Assembly (NCBI GenBank): GCA_008360975.2
Contig: CM039210.1
Coordinates: forward strand, 14,448,293 to 14,512,292
Reading direction: 5' to 3'
From: Lichenostomus cassidix
Lineage: Eukaryota; Chordata; Aves; Passeriformes; Meliphagidae
DNA: 64,000 nucleotides
Part shown: positions 1-22,405 of the stretch, one piece after another
Layout of the letters: each line of letters starts with the position of its first letter
Position numbering within the stretch: the stretch's first letter is position 1
Translations under genes and position numbers: made by a program
Notes under the pieces: generated by a model
Databases searched by the model: none
What the model saw: the letters and a program-made list of their open reading frames with translations, nothing else
What the model was told of the DNA's origin: nothing

Positions 1-66
1 TTTTTTCATACAGTGCTTTACCAATGTTGCAAAGCTGCCTCACTAAGACTTTCTTTTTATACCATG

Positions 67-950
67 TGTCTTGGTTTGAAAGACAGATGCCTGCTAAGAG
101 AGGTGGAACCCTCCCTTAGAACAGAGAATGTGATCTCCCTTCCCTCCAAATTATTTTAATTTTGAAATCAAGGGCTTTCAGGCAGAGGTATGGCAAAAGT
201 AATAACAGTTCTTTACTAGTATCTGTAGCAGAGTAAACAAGCAATAACAACAACAACAAACAAACCCAGAAACCAATAGCAGATGTCTTTTTGAGCTGCT
301 GAGCACTTTCCCGTTTGGTGTAGTCATGGTCGCAAGCAGCAGGGGCGCTGTGAAGCTCCTGGCTGGGCAGGGCAGGTGCGATGACTTCCGAGCAGCTGCA
401 GGTGCACTGTGGCGCAGGGTCAAGTCAGCCTCATGCAGCTGGTAATGGCGGATGGGCTGAGAAGCAGGCAGGCAGCTCAGGGCGGCAAAGTGGGGCAGCG
501 GGGGGCAGGGGGCTGGCTCTCTCACCCAGGCTAGCCAGCGAGGTAGCAGGGACTCTGCAGTTACAGCAGACGCCGCAGTCTCGTGCGGCAAAAATGGGGC
601 GGGCGGCAGAGACAGCCGGACTCCCCGGCAGCTGCTGCAAAATGCAGCCGGGAGAGCGTGCACTCCCAGTGGGGAAAGGGGTTGGATCCCACACCTTTTA
701 CCCAGCCAAAAGCTCACCCAGCCAGAAGGAGAAGGCAGAGCACAGTTGGATCTCCCGCGGTCGCAGCCAGAAGCAAAAGTAGCTACTTTCCTCCCGGTGT
801 CCCCCGAAGGAATGTCTGTTCGGCCGGGAGAGCTTCCTCTCCACACCACACCCAGTCCAGAGCCTTTGTCTCTTAATAGCTCTGAGTACCCAGCCATTTG
901 TCTCCTAGTAACAGGATGGAGGAAAATTCCAACTTCCCCAACCTCCAACA
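67..950 (-). mobile_element. Solo LTR, ERVL-like family
   Basis: An 884-bp LTR lies in the PRKAA1 intron upstream of the first visible exon. On the plus strand it runs from TGTCTTGG to CTCCAACA and is flanked by a perfect 5-bp target duplication, ccatg (62-66 and 951-955). It matches the two 897-bp LTRs of the provirus at 53626-60696 along most of its length and has the same orientation on the plus strand, so its sense strand is minus. The GC-rich middle (about 330-760) opens several spurious reading frames. A 5-bp duplication fits the ERVL class. Confidence 0.88.
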
Positions 951-955
951 CCATG

Positions 956-1529
956 CTTTAAATAAAAACCTTTGGAGCATCTCCTTTTGGGGTTTTTGAC
1001 CTCTAGCAATAGAATGCGTCTTGTTTTCCTATGTAAATTGCCTCTTTGTGCATTCTGGTCATCTATGCTGTGTGGTTTGATAGCCTTGCTTATAGGTATG
1101 TAACTATTTCACAACATCCTTTTCCATAACTAGAAAAATGAACTGACTATAGAGAAACATGATTGAATCTTTCAAGAGGCTGAAAATGTGAGGTGCAGAA
1201 TGGTTTATTCTTTTCAGTGATGCTAAGAGGTTTATCTCCCAGCATTGTTCACTATCTCACTATCCAGAGGATGGAAAATGACCATGAAGATCTAAAATAT
1301 AAACTGTTGTTCATGTTTGCCTGAAGCATAGAGCTCGGTAATTTCACAACTATGGAAAAGGTCATTAACAGTAGGGGTGTTACAAATAAGATTGCACTGT
1401 AGCTTCAGGATTAAAAGGATTACAATGTTATTTCTGTAGAGTGTCTTAGTGATGACTTCAGAATGTCCAAGTACATTACATACTTTCAACTAAGGTATTT
1501 GAGAGAAAATTAGTGAAGATAAAACATCT
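956..1529. other. PRKAA1 intron, no recognisable element
   Basis: AT-rich intronic sequence between two solo LTRs. I see no exon, RNA gene or repeat that I can name. Confidence 0.5.
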
Positions 1530-1533
1530 TGGA

Positions 1534-2184
1534 TGATTCGCCCCAATAGAGCCTGGAGACACTTCAGAGACCAAGTCAGGGAAGTGGGTATTTGCTTTAT
1601 TCGATGCACTGGGTGTGGGGGAATTCTCTCCTCCAAACACACACCCCGGTACCTCCAAAGACACAGTGTTATAGGTAAAATTCATGAATATTCATTACAT
1701 TCCCCAGGATAGGAGTGGTTATACAAATCATTTCTCGGAAGTCATTAATATCATTAGTATGTGCACCACGCATGCTCTGTATGTCCTGGTGGTCTTTGGA
1801 GAACCCCAAAGACCCCTCCAGGATGAAGGTCCTAGTAGTCTTCATCACAATGCATTTTTCACCTTTCCCTCTGGAGCATGGGTGGTCCTTCATGGGATGA
1901 TTCAGCGGTTTCTGTGCTGGTTTCAAAAGGATTCTTGTCCCTCTTATCTTGATAAGATTAAGGGAATCCTGTTTTTATTTACATCTTAGCTGATAAACCA
2001 CCAGGCCAGTGCTGTTATCTACATTCACTCCTCTCTGAGAAGTTGTGAGCTACAATTTGAATTAGAGCTCAGCCTTCAGCCCTGGATAGGCGCCGTGCTG
2101 GTGGAAGGGGGCAAAAGATCAAAGAAATAAGGATGGTTGAAGTGCAAATAGATTTGGGTTTTCTATTTGACCACTTCTTTCTCA
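1534..2184 (-). mobile_element. Solo LTR related to the 44380-50095 element
   Basis: A 651-bp LTR reads TGATTCGCCCC to TTCTTTCTCA on the plus strand and is flanked by a perfect 4-bp duplication, tgga (1530-1533 and 2185-2188). Its left 500 bp is the reverse complement of the 483-bp LTRs at 44380 and 49613, so it is a related family with a longer U3. The second copy, at 10861-11453, shares this longer end. A 4-bp duplication is typical of gammaretrovirus-like (class I) elements. Confidence 0.88.
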
Positions 2185-2188
2185 TGGA

Positions 2189-8386
<6,198 letters not shown>

Positions 8387-9277
8387 TCATAGAATCATAG
8401 AATGTTAAAGGGTTGGAAGGGACCTTAAAGATCATCTAATTTCAACCCCCCTGCCATGGGCTGGGACATTTTCCACTAGACCAGGTTGCTCAAGGCCTCA
8501 TCCAACCTGGCTTTGAACACTTCCAGGGATGGGGAATCCACAACCTCCCTGGGCAACCTGTCCCAGTGCCTTGCCACCCACACAATAAAGAATTTCTTCC
8601 TAATATCTAACCTAAGTTTCCCCTCTTTCAATTTGTAACCATTACTCCTTGTCCTATCACTACAGTTCTTAACGAAGAGTCCCTCTCTGGCTTCCCTGTA
8701 GGCTCCAGATACTGGAAGGTGCTGTGAGGTCTCAAGGCTGAACAGCTCCAACTTTCTCAGCCTGTCTTTGTAAGAGAGGTGTTCCAGTCCTTTTATCAAG
8801 TTAGTGCCCCTCCTCCAGACTTGTTCCAACAAATCCATGTCCTTCTTATGTTGGGGACACCAGACCTGAATGCAGTACTCCAGATGGGGTCTCACAAGAG
8901 CAGAATAGAGGGGCAGAATCCCCTCCCTCGACCTGCTGGCCACGCTGCTTTGGATGCAGCCCAGGATTCCGTTGGTTTCTGGGCTGCGAGCGTTCACTGC
9001 CGGCTCATGGTTTTTCATCACCCATCACCCCCAAGTCCTTCTCTGCAGGGCTGCTCTCAATCACTTCTCTGCCCAACCTCTAGGTGTGCCTGGGATTGCC
9101 ATGACCCAGGTGTAGCACTTTGCTTTGTTGAACTTCATGAGGTTTACTTTGGCCCACCTCTGAAGCCTGTCAAAGTCCCTCTGGATGCCATCCCTTCCCT
9201 CCAGCCTGTCGACTGCACCACGCAGCTTGGTGTCATCAGCAAACTTGCTGTAGATGCTCTCGATCCCACTGTCCATG
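8387..9277 (-). mobile_element. CR1 LINE, 3' part, reverse orientation
   Basis: Non-LTR retrotransposon of the avian CR1 family. The left edge (tcatagaatcatagaatg) is the reverse complement of the CR1 3' end, followed by the characteristic ggttggaagggaccttaaagat. On the minus strand it translates, with breaks, into the C-terminal part of CR1 ORF2, for example KFADDTKLRGAVD and LSYKDRLRKLELF. It is inactive, truncated and interrupted by the LTR at 9278-10034. It lies in a PRKAA1 intron, antisense to the gene. Confidence 0.93.
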
Positions 9278-10034
9278 TGTCTTGCAAGGGTGACAGGAGT
9301 TTTATGTGGTTTTGCAATTTGACAGACTTTAAGATAGCTAGTTCCCCAAGACTTAGTCCCTTTCGCAAGATTCTTTGATATCTGGCCGATTTGTCTAAAA
9401 ATACCATTTATTTGACACAGAACATAACAAACATACAAACATAGAACAGATTGACACACATAAACACACAATGAATACATAATTGCAACACTGCAATAGT
9501 TAAAAATGCAATTATGGGGTAAAACCTTGCTTGAACTATAAAAATAGTTAAAAATGCAAGAAATGTTTGCTTGAACTATAATGCAAGTTAAGAAATGCTT
9601 GCTTGAGCTAGCTGAAATGCAAGTTAAGAAAGGTACCTATAAGTTAGCCGGAATAATACAATTTAGGAAACTCAATGATCTTACCAAACTCAATTTGGAG
9701 CTGGAATACATTAAGACTTCCTCACTCAATCCCAGGGAAGTAACCACAGGGCTGCGTCCAAACCCTGGGGAGAAGGCTTTACTTCACACTCCAATGTCCA
9801 TGTAGAAAGCTTCTACCTTTCTGAGATTTCGTGAGCTTTTTATAGGATAAAAGTGTGTATTTGTAGTCACTGAAAATTTCTCACATTCTCTCTACATTCC
9901 ACAGGGGAGTGTCTTTTCAGACTTTCAGTCGCCAGCATTAGATAGCTGTTGAATAGGCTATCAACCTAAGTTGAGCCATCCATTTCTTGGGACTGATCAG
10001 AGAGAGAAGGGGGAGGGGGGAGCATCCTGCCACA
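9278..10034 (-). mobile_element. Solo LTR inserted in the CR1
   Basis: A 757-bp LTR reading TGTCTTGCAAGG to CCTGCCACA on the plus strand, flanked by a perfect 5-bp duplication, ccatg (9273-9277 and 10035-10039). It interrupts the CR1 reverse transcriptase reading exactly, because the CR1 frame resumes on the other side. A TATA-like CCTATAAAAAGC lies on the minus strand (about 9835-9850), which gives the orientation. It contains a short imperfect repeat (aatgcaagttaagaaa, two copies at 9581-9635). Confidence 0.88.
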
Positions 10035-10850
10035 CCATGTTGTCGACAAAGATGTTGAACAGTATTGGCCCCAGTACGCGCCCCTGAGGGACACCACTCA
10101 TCACTGGTCTCCATGTGGACAGTGAGCTGTTGACCACAACTCTTTGCATGCGACCAGCCAGCCAGTTCTTTATCCACTGAGCGGTCCATCCATCAAATCC
10201 ATGTCTCTCGAATTTGGAGACAAGGATGTTGTGCAGGATGGTGTCAAATGCTTTGCACAAGTCCAGGCAGATGATGTCAATTGGCATGCCACATCCACCA
10301 ATGCTGTAGCCCTGTCACAGAAGGTCACCAAATTAGTCAGGCATGATTTGCCCTTAGTGAAGCCATGTTGGCTGTTAACAATCACCTCTGTTTTCCATGT
10401 GACTTAGCATAATTTCCAGGAGAATCTGCTCCATGATCTTGCCTGGCACAGAGGTGAGACTGACTGCACTGTAGTACCCTGGGTCTTCCACTTCCCCCAT
10501 TTTAAAAATGGGAATTATATTTCCCTTTTTCCAGTCCTTGGGAACTTCACCTGACTGCCACGATTTTTCAAAAGTGATGGATAGTGGCTTAGCAACTTCT
10601 GCTAGCTCCCTCAGGACCCATGGATGAATCTCATTTGGTCCCATGGACTTGTGCACATTCAGGTTCCTTACATGTTTTTGAACCTGATCTTTTCCTACAG
10701 TGAGCTCAGGGTCTTCATTCTCCCAGTCCCTGCATTTGCCTTTCTTGACTTGGGGGGTGTGGCTGGAGCACTTGCTGTTGAAGACTGAGGCATAGAAGTC
10801 ATTGAGAAGACTTGCAGAATCAAAGCACTGAGAACTAAACATTGTAAAAC
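10035..10850 (-). mobile_element. CR1 LINE, 5' part of the same copy
   Basis: Continuation of the CR1 at 8387. On the minus strand it encodes reverse-transcriptase pieces in broken frames, such as [16 protein letters not shown] and [16 protein letters not shown], and upstream [13 protein letters not shown]. It is 5'-truncated near 10850, just short of the LTR at 10861. Confidence 0.9.
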
Positions 10851-10860
10851 TTAAGCTAAC

Positions 10861-11453
10861 TGATTCGCCCCAATCGAGCCCAGAGACACTTCAGAGACCA
10901 AGTCAGAGAAGTGGGTATTTGCTTTATTCGATGCACCGGGTGTGGGGGAATTCTTTCCACCAAACACACACCTCAGTACCCCCAAAGACACAGTGTTATA
11001 GGTAAAATCATGAATATTCATTACATTCCCCAGGATAGGAGTGGTTATACAAATCATTTCTCAGAAATCATTAATATCATTAGTATGTGCACCACGCATG
11101 CTCTGTATGTCCTGGTGGTCTTTGGAGACCCCCAAAGACCCCTCCAGGATGAAGGATGACTTTTCACCTTTCCCTCTGGCGCATGCGTGGTCCTTCATGG
11201 GATGATTCAGCAGTTTCTGTGCTGGTTTCAAATGCATGCTTGTACATCTTAGCTGATAAGCCATCAGGCCAGAGCTGTTATCTACATTCACTCCTCTCTG
11301 AGAAGTTGTCAGCTACAATTTGAATTTGAATTAGAGCTCAGCCTTCAGCCGTGGACAAGCGCCCTGCTGGTGGAAGGGGGCAAAAGCTCAAAGAAACAAG
11401 GATGGTTGAAGTGCAAATAGATTTGGGTTTTCTATTTGACCACTTCTTTCTCA
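10861..11453 (-). mobile_element. Solo LTR, same family as 1534-2184
   Basis: A 593-bp LTR from TGATTCGCCCC to TTCTTTCTCA (plus-strand reading), collinear with the copy at 1534-2184 but lacking some internal sequence. Flanks are taac (10857-10860) and taag (11454-11457), that is, a 4-bp duplication with one mismatch. It is antisense to PRKAA1. Confidence 0.85.
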
Positions 11454-11457
11454 TAAG

Positions 11458-13954
<2,497 letters not shown>

Positions 13955-14215
13955 TGTGGCTAGCACAGGTCTTTCCCATGAGAATTCCTTTTGTGTTTTA
14001 TAAACAAAGATAAAGTTTGGATGTTATTAAAAACAGTGTCCCAAGATCTGGACAGTGCAGGCCTGGCCAATCAGGCCTAGGGGGAGGTTTCTGACTGACC
14101 AATCTGGGTGACCTTTGAAAACTATATATATATGATGAAATCAAAACAATAAAGGTCTTTCCTTCTTGCCACTGAGAACTGGCTTCTTTACTCTGCTAGC
14201 GGCTCAACAGGGACA
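13955..14215 (+). mobile_element. Solo LTR, short class-II-type family
   Basis: A 261-bp LTR from TGTGGCTAGCACAGG to CTCAACAGGGACA with a perfect 6-bp duplication, cacccc (13949-13954 and 14216-14221). It contains a TATA-rich stretch (tatatatatatg) followed by an AATAAAG polyadenylation signal, both on the plus strand. Sister copies are at 43252-43514 and 63685-63947. A 6-bp duplication suggests a class II (ERVK or alpharetrovirus-like) integrase. Confidence 0.9.
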
Positions 14216-14325
14216 CACCCCCAAATTTAAACATTAATTTAGATCTGAAGTATGGGAACATATTTTCCTAGTGGAAATAAAGCTTGGCATTTAGGCATGC
14301 AAATTTTACTTTAGCTGTACGTTGC

Positions 14326-14855
14326 TGTACTGTGTCTGGCTGAGATGGAGTTAACTTTCTTCATTGTAGCTAGTATGGTACTGTGGTTTTGATTTGTGAG
14401 TAAAACAGTGTTCTGGCTATTGCTGAACAGTACTTACATAGTATCTAGTCTTTCTGTTTTCTCACTGTGGTGCACCCAATGAGTACGCTGGGGGTGAATA
14501 AGAAGTTGTGAGGGGACATAATCTGAACTGCTGACCTGGCTTGATCAAAGTGATATTTCATGCTGCATGATGTCATGCTTAGAAAAAAATCTGAGTGGAT
14601 GGGAATTTGGGGAAGGTAGCCATTGTTTGGAGATTGGCTGCATGTTAGTATGCTTATAGGAGGTGACAAGTGGTTCTCTTTGTATCACTTTTTTTTCTTT
14701 CTTCCCTCATCTTAATATTAAAACTGTGTTTATCTTGATCTATGAGTTTTCTTGCTTTTGTCTTTCCAATTCTCTTCTTCCATTGCACTAAGGGTAGAGT
14801 GGAGTGAATGAAGGGCTGGCTGGGGGTTTAGCTGCCAGCCAGGTCCAATCCACCA
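14326..14855 (+). mobile_element. LTR, ERVL-like avian type
   Basis: Sequence starting TGTACTGTGTCTGGCTGAGATGGAGTTAAC resembles a common bird LTR head; the end near 14855 (ccaatccacca) is approximate. I found no clean target duplication. It sits 120 bp from an oppositely oriented relative at 14978. Confidence 0.65.
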
Positions 14856-14977
14856 ACTCTAGGAGTAGACAAAATTTAAGATGGGCATACACTTCCATTA
14901 AGGGAAGTCTTGAAAGCAGTTGGACAGATCTGTAGTAAAAACTTTTTATAGAGTGACAGTAAAACAGCATATAACTC

Positions 14978-15549
14978 TGTTTTGGTTTAAGCCCAGCTGG
15001 GAACTGTCTCACACAGTCGCTCCTTCACTTTCCCCTGGCAGAATGGGGGAGAGAATCAAAAGGGTAAAAGTGAGAAAACTCATGGGTTGAGATAGAGAGT
15101 TCAATACAGAAAGCAAAAGCCACATGTGCAAGCAAAGCAAAACAAGGAATTTGGTCACTCCTTCCCATGGGCAGACAGGTGTTCAGTCATTTCCATCATG
15201 CACAACAGTTACTTGGGAAGACAAACACCATCACTCCAAACATCCCCCACTTGCTGCTTCTTCCCTCAGCTTTATATGCTGATCATGATGTCATATGGTC
15301 TGGAACATCCCTTTGGGCAGTTGGGATCAGCTGTCTCAGGTGTGTTCCCTCCCAACATCTTGTGCACCCCCAGCCTACTCACTGGCAGGGCGGTATGAGA
15401 AGCAGAAAAGGCCTTGATGCTGTGCAAGCTCTGCTCAGCAATAACAAAAACACCCCTGTATTTTCAACACTGTTTCAGCACAAATCCAAACCATAGCCCC
15501 GTACTAGCTACTAGGAAGAAAATTAACTATTCCAGTGAAAACCAGCACA
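14978..15549 (-). mobile_element. LTR, ERVL-like, opposite orientation
   Basis: A 572-bp LTR reads TGTTTTGGTTTAAGCCC to AAACCAGCACA on the plus strand, flanked by aactc (14973-14977) and aactg (15550-15554), a 5-bp duplication with one mismatch. Its right end is the reverse complement of the type of head seen at 14326, so the two form an inverted pair inside the last PRKAA1 intron. Confidence 0.75.
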
Positions 15550-15554
15550 AACTG

Positions 15555-17021
<1,467 letters not shown>

Positions 17022-18124
17022 TTTTGAAAGTGAGCTTATTTCTTTTACAGCAATAAGCATGCCTAAATCATAGTCAGATGCTTCCAGTTATAATCAAGTT
17101 AAATTAACTAAGGTGCTGAAAACAATAGCTACAAAATGCAATTTTCAGAGGGATTGGAATTATTATAGGCCATTATATTATTTTAAGCTGGAGTGAATTC
17201 TGATTGCCCGCTGTCCAATAGCATAATACAGGTATAGGAAGTCATGTGCCCTTGGAGCAGTGTTCATAACACTTTACATTGATTGCACATTAAAATTCAA
17301 ATATTTAAGTTATGCTGACCTTCTTGCTTTTTTTCACTGGTAATACATACATCTAATGCACTGTAAGTAAATGTAGTTCAATGACTTCAGTATGACTTGA
17401 TCATCATCTATAGTTGTGCCTTAGTTGATCATAATTGTCAGCATCTAACAGTAATGTGTTAAAACTGCTGTTTCTTCCCTCTTATTTGACAGTAAATGAT
17501 AAAGAATAGTTTAATGCATTATAATGTACTACTTTTATTAACAGATAAATTTGATTAAATGCATGCAAATCCAACCAGGTGAAAATACATGTAGGTGCTT
17601 TGTAATGCACTAAGGGTGAAATTCTGTGGGTTGTAAGTAGAACAATTCAGGCCACAATAGTGGTGAGAGGCTTAATGCTGAAAAGACTTGGCACCCTGTG
17701 GGCTGAAACAAAATGTGGCTCTGTGAAGGAGAACTGTCAGCAGGTTCCTGATCTGTGCAGATTTAGTAGCTCATATCTTAGTGTGGTAGCAGCACAGCAG
17801 TTCCCCACTGCTACTGCAGGCTGAGAATCCTGTTCCTTATAAACACATGCATGTAGTAATAGCACAGCTCTATGGCCTCTTGCATGCTATTCCAGAATCT
17901 AAAATTTTCACTTTTAAAAATATGTTCATACTTTGATACAGCTGTTTATATCATATGCTACCTTACCATATATTTTATAGAATTCACATTGCAGTTGAAA
18001 ATACATATATAGGTTTAGGTTTTTCCAAGCTGCCTTTATAGTGAACTCTGCCATTTGAATTGTGACATTAATAGTCCAACTTTTCAGTTGAACATTTAAA
18101 ACTGATCATGACAGCTTATCGTAT

Positions 18125-18747
18125 AATCATAGAATGGTTTGGGTTGGAAGGGACCTTAAAGATTATCTACTTCCAACTCCCTGCCATGGGCAGGGGCACC
18201 TTCCACTAGACCAGGTTACGTGTAGCCCCATCCAACCTGGCCTTGAACACTTCCAGGGATGGGGAATCCACAACCTCTGTGGGCAACCTGTGCCAGGGCC
18301 TCACCACATTCATAGTAAAGAACTTCTTAATAATATCTAATCTAAACCTGCCCTCCATCAGCTTAAGGCCATTCTCCCTTGTCCTATCAATGCATGCCTT
18401 TGTGAAAAGTCCCTCTCCATGTACCTTGTAGGCCCCCTTTAGGTACTGGAAGGCTGCAATAAGGTCACCTCAGAACTTTCTCTTCTCCAGGCTGAACAGC
18501 CCCAAGTCTCTCAGCCTTTCTTCATAGGGAGGTGTTCCAGCCCTCTGATCCGCTTTGTGGCCTCCTTTGGACTTATTCTAAAAGGTCGACATCTTTCCTG
18601 TGTTGGGGGCCCCAGAGCTAGATGAAGGACTCCAGGTGGGATCTCACAAGAAGAGAGTAGGGGGCAGAATCACCTCCCTCGACCAGCTGGTCACGATCCT
18701 TTTGATTCAGCCCAGGACACAGTTGGCTTTCTGCGCTGCGAACGCAC
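18125..18747 (-). mobile_element. CR1 fragment, reverse orientation
   Basis: Starts with the reverse complement of the CR1 3' end (aatcatagaatggtttgggttgg) and continues through the 3' ORF2 region to about 18747, where it abuts a second CR1 fragment running the other way. Confidence 0.93.
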
Positions 18748-18754
18748 ATTGACG

Positions 18755-19719
18755 GGTCAAATTGGGTTGGTATTGGGACCCCTGTTATTTAATATCTTCA
18801 TTAATGACATAGACAAAGGGATCGAGTGCAGCCTCAACAAGTTTGCAGGTAACATCAAGCTGAGTGGTGCAGAAACATACCTGAAGGACAGGATGCCATC
18901 CAGAGGGACCTGGACAAGCTTGAGAAGTGGCCCATGGGAATCTCATGAGGTTTAACAAGACCAAGCGCTGGTGCTGCACCTTGGTCAGGGAAACCCCCAG
19001 GATCAATCCAGGCTGGAGGATGAACATATCGAGAGCCACCCTGCTGAGAAGGATTTGGGGGTGCTGCTGGATGAGAGGCTGGACATGCCCCAGCCATGTG
19101 CACTTGCAAACCCAGAAACCCCCTGTGTCCTGGGTTGGATCCAAAGCAGCATGGGCAACAGGGGAGTGGGGGGGAATCTGCCCCTTTCTGGTGACTCCCC
19201 ACCTGCAGATCTGTCTCCAGCTCTGGGGTCCTCAGCACAGGAAGGACATGGACCTACTGGAGCAGGTCCAGAGGCCACCAAGATGATTTAGAGGGATGGA
19301 GTACCTCTCCTATGAGGAAAGGTTGAGAGAATTGGGATTGTTCAGCCTGGAAGAGAGAAGGCTTTGGGGTGACCTAATTGCAGCCTTCCAGTACCTGAAG
19401 GAGCTGACAAGAAACATGGAGAGGGGCTTTTCACAGGGGTATGCAATGACAGGATAAGGGGGAGTGGCCTTAAGATGAAGGAGAACAGGTTTAGATTAGA
19501 TATTAGGAAGAAGTTCTTTACTATAAGGGTGGTGAGTCACTAGAACAGGTTGCCCACAGAGGTTGTGGATTCCCCGTCCCTGGAAGTGTTCAAGGCCAGG
19601 TTGGATGGGGCTTGGAGCAACTTGGTCTAGTGGAAGATGTCCCTGCCCATGGCAGCAGGGAGTTGGAATTAGATGATCTTTAAGGTCCCTTCTGACCCCA
19701 GCCATTCTGTGATTCTATA
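18755..19719 (+). mobile_element. CR1 fragment, forward orientation
   Basis: Forward CR1 reverse-transcriptase 3' region: degenerate translation includes LGPLLFNIFINDIDKGIE. It ends with the typical CR1 3' terminus (gccattctgtgattctata). Together with 18125-18747 it forms an inverted repeat of about 600 bp per arm. Confidence 0.93.
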
Positions 19720-21501
19720 TTGAGCTCTTGTCCACAACCACCCCCAGCCCTCCCCAAGGCTAATTCTTGATCCATTCTACACCCAGCCTTTACTTGGGCT
19801 TGGGATTAAAAAAAATTTTAACAGTAGATTTCTGTTACCAGTGTCATAAATCCTACCGCAGTTATGGTTTTTGCAATGTTTTCAGAACAAAATTGAACCT
19901 TAAATGTTAAAATCGTAGCTAATACTTGCACAAAAACATTTTATCTCTTGTAAACTGGATGTAATTATCCACAGTTCCATTTTCATCCAGTACTAATAGA
20001 TGTTAACATTGCACAATAAACTATGCCATAAAACATTTGCATTCAAAAATGAGCATTCTCTTCAAAATCAACTTCATTATCTACTTTCTTTCTAGCATTG
20101 TTCTCCTGGTTAGAGACTGGAAACAAGGTATTACTATGAACAGTAAAGTCTTGACCCTGAAAATGAATGCAAGTTATTGTCAATGTCTAGCTGAAAAATG
20201 CTAGCTTCAACTATAAGAATAGTCTAATCCAGGCCAACTGGTTCCAGTTATGAATGTGCACAGCACAGAATTTTAACAAACTTAAAGCTACTTAAGCCCT
20301 GGAGTTGCTGTAACTGTGTTCTGAACTGGGAAATGGTGTCATCTGCCTAATACGTAGGTACGTGTTACAACTCCAGTTCTTTATCCTCAAGTGTCACACA
20401 CTGTCACTATAATGCAAGGTTGTATTACTGTATCTCAAAGTGCAAGATTTCTCTTAAATAATGCTTTGGGTTTAAACTCCTGAACTTGAGATGTCAACAT
20501 GAGACCAGCTGCCAATCCTACTTAAGTGGGGGTTTGTGTTATGTGGGGTCTTTTTAAGCCTTGTAAGAAATTATTCTGATGTACTAAATAAATCAGTGTA
20601 CTCATTTTTGTTACCCTTTTATTTTGAAGTTGGTAAATATTGTACAATATAACAAATGCAGAGGGTTTTTTTTTTAATTGTGGTAATATCTCATCTGGAA
20701 TTGATTTGGAATCACTGAAAGGGTCTCTGGTGTATGTTAAACTAAATATTTGTAAATGGTATCTGGTCCTGGTTTGCAAATTTGTAATGCTGACCACAGG
20801 TGCAAGGTGTCAAGGTGCAAATAGCTTTTGATTTTTATATACTTTTTGGCACTCATGCAATAAGGCAACCTTGGTTATTTTGTCTCGGTATCTGAAAGTT
20901 GAAGAGAGTTTCTGGCAGAAGTGTACAGTATGTATAGCTTTATTTAAAGTAAATTTTATTGGTATGATAAATCAGTTTTGATGGACAAAAGTTTCCTGAT
21001 GGAACAGAGCTGGGGTAGGTTGGTTTTTTTTTTGTTTTGTTTGTTTGTTGTGGGGGTTAGTTTATACAGTGGGGGGGAGGAGGGAGAAAGGGGAACTGAC
21101 AAGCTCTTTGAATCCAGAACAGTTGTCTGTTGTGTAACTTTCCTATGCTTTGTAGATCTCGCTTGTTGAAACTGCTTTCTTCAGATGTTCTTACTGATCT
21201 TGCAGATCATGTTTTAGCATCACACTAGTATCTGCCAATAGGTTGTGAAACAAAACTTCACTGAGAAATCTGCCAGGATTGTAAGGAGGCAACATGCAAA
21301 TGTACCAATTGGTCTATATTCCCACTGGAGTATGTTGAATTATCTTGCCTTTGTATTGTAATTTTTTTAAAAATGTGGATAAACATCATTGACCACGTAC
21401 ATTATAACTCACTAGGTAATGGATAAAAATGTCATCCTTATGGTGCAATTTTTTTTTTAATTCATGGTTGTTTTGATATGAATGTTTAATACAAACTCGG
21501 A

Positions 21502-21507
21502 AATAAA
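21502..21507 (+). terminator. PRKAA1: Candidate distal polyadenylation signal
   Basis: AATAAA within ggaaataaactat, 4.5 kb past the stop codon. It is the last canonical signal before the sequence changes character, but it is not proven to be used. AATAAA at 20015 and 20587 are alternatives. Confidence 0.35.
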
Positions 21508-21530
21508 CTATATTTTACCATTTGATTCCT

Positions 21531-22405
21531 ATTATAAGATGTAAAGTCCTGTTTGTTAACAAAGATGTGCCTAGTGTTGTGGGTTGGTTTGTTTGGGTTT
21601 TTTTTTCTCTTACAAAGCCGAATTGTTCAAATGCTTGTTTATAACATAATAAGCCCTCAATGCACCTGGCTTCTTGTTTCCTGCCACCTCCCTGTTGGTT
21701 GTGCTGGGCCTTATTCCCAGCTAGGGTGACCTCCCTGCTGGAAGCATCTGTCCTGAGGACACTTTGCTGGCTGTGGAGTGGCTGTGAAGGGAAGCTTCCC
21801 CATAAGCAGCCAGTCAGAAAGCATTTAGGACGGTGCAGCAGGAGGTCTGTGTGGCCATTGCAGATCATAGTGGCTTTGTTGTCCTAAAAGTAGGGTTCAT
21901 TAACCTGGTGTGCAAGAAGCTGATCTACACACAGGGTTGAGTTTTTTGTTTATTATATGTCAGTGCAGAGATGGGTGGTGAATCCTCAAAGCTGGCACAC
22001 CCTCAGTCTGCCAGCTATCTGTATTTATATGTAAAACAACCTAAAGTAATTGACTACACCTTCCTTTATCTCTTTTTAAAAATCCAGCACAGAACTATTT
22101 TACAGTGCTTGCTCTGGGGAAGGGGCTTATGTGAGTAAGGGACAATTACAGCTGATGGGTGGGTATTTTCATAAGTTAATTTTAATACGTTAATGACTAA
22201 AGGTTAGCACAAAGTTCAAACAAAATTCTTTGGCTTTATCAGCAGCTTGTTACTGTGTTATCTCCTTGTTGATTGCACTTATTGTGTAATTTGCTCTTGC
22301 TTCTCAGGTCATGGCTCCTAGTTTCAGGTGGCTATCTACAGAGATAAAAGTATATTATGTATACAGCACATCCCCCCTTTGAGACTTGTTTAAAAATACT
22401 TTTTT
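21531..22405. other. Downstream intergenic sequence
   Basis: No gene is recognised. 21660-21880 is GC-richer and opens frames on both strands that look like chance. The stretch ends at the assembly gap. Confidence 0.5.

Larger units (their letters stand above)
17022..21530 (+). other. PRKAA1: Probable PRKAA1 3'UTR
   Basis: AT-rich sequence downstream of the stop with several polyadenylation signals: AATAAA at 20015, 20587 and 21502. I infer a long 3'UTR ending near 21530, but transcript data would be needed to choose the site. Two CR1 fragments in opposite orientation (18125-19719) lie inside it; outside them no element is recognised. Confidence 0.55.

Noticed and set aside
178..961. Several overlapping frames up to 258 residues on both strands
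   Set aside because: They lie in the GC-rich body of the solo LTR at 67-950; equivalent frames recur in the LTRs at 42067, 53626 and 59800 and have no domain or codon support.
8779..9378. 199-residue plus-strand frame
   Set aside because: Antisense shadow of CR1 ORF2.
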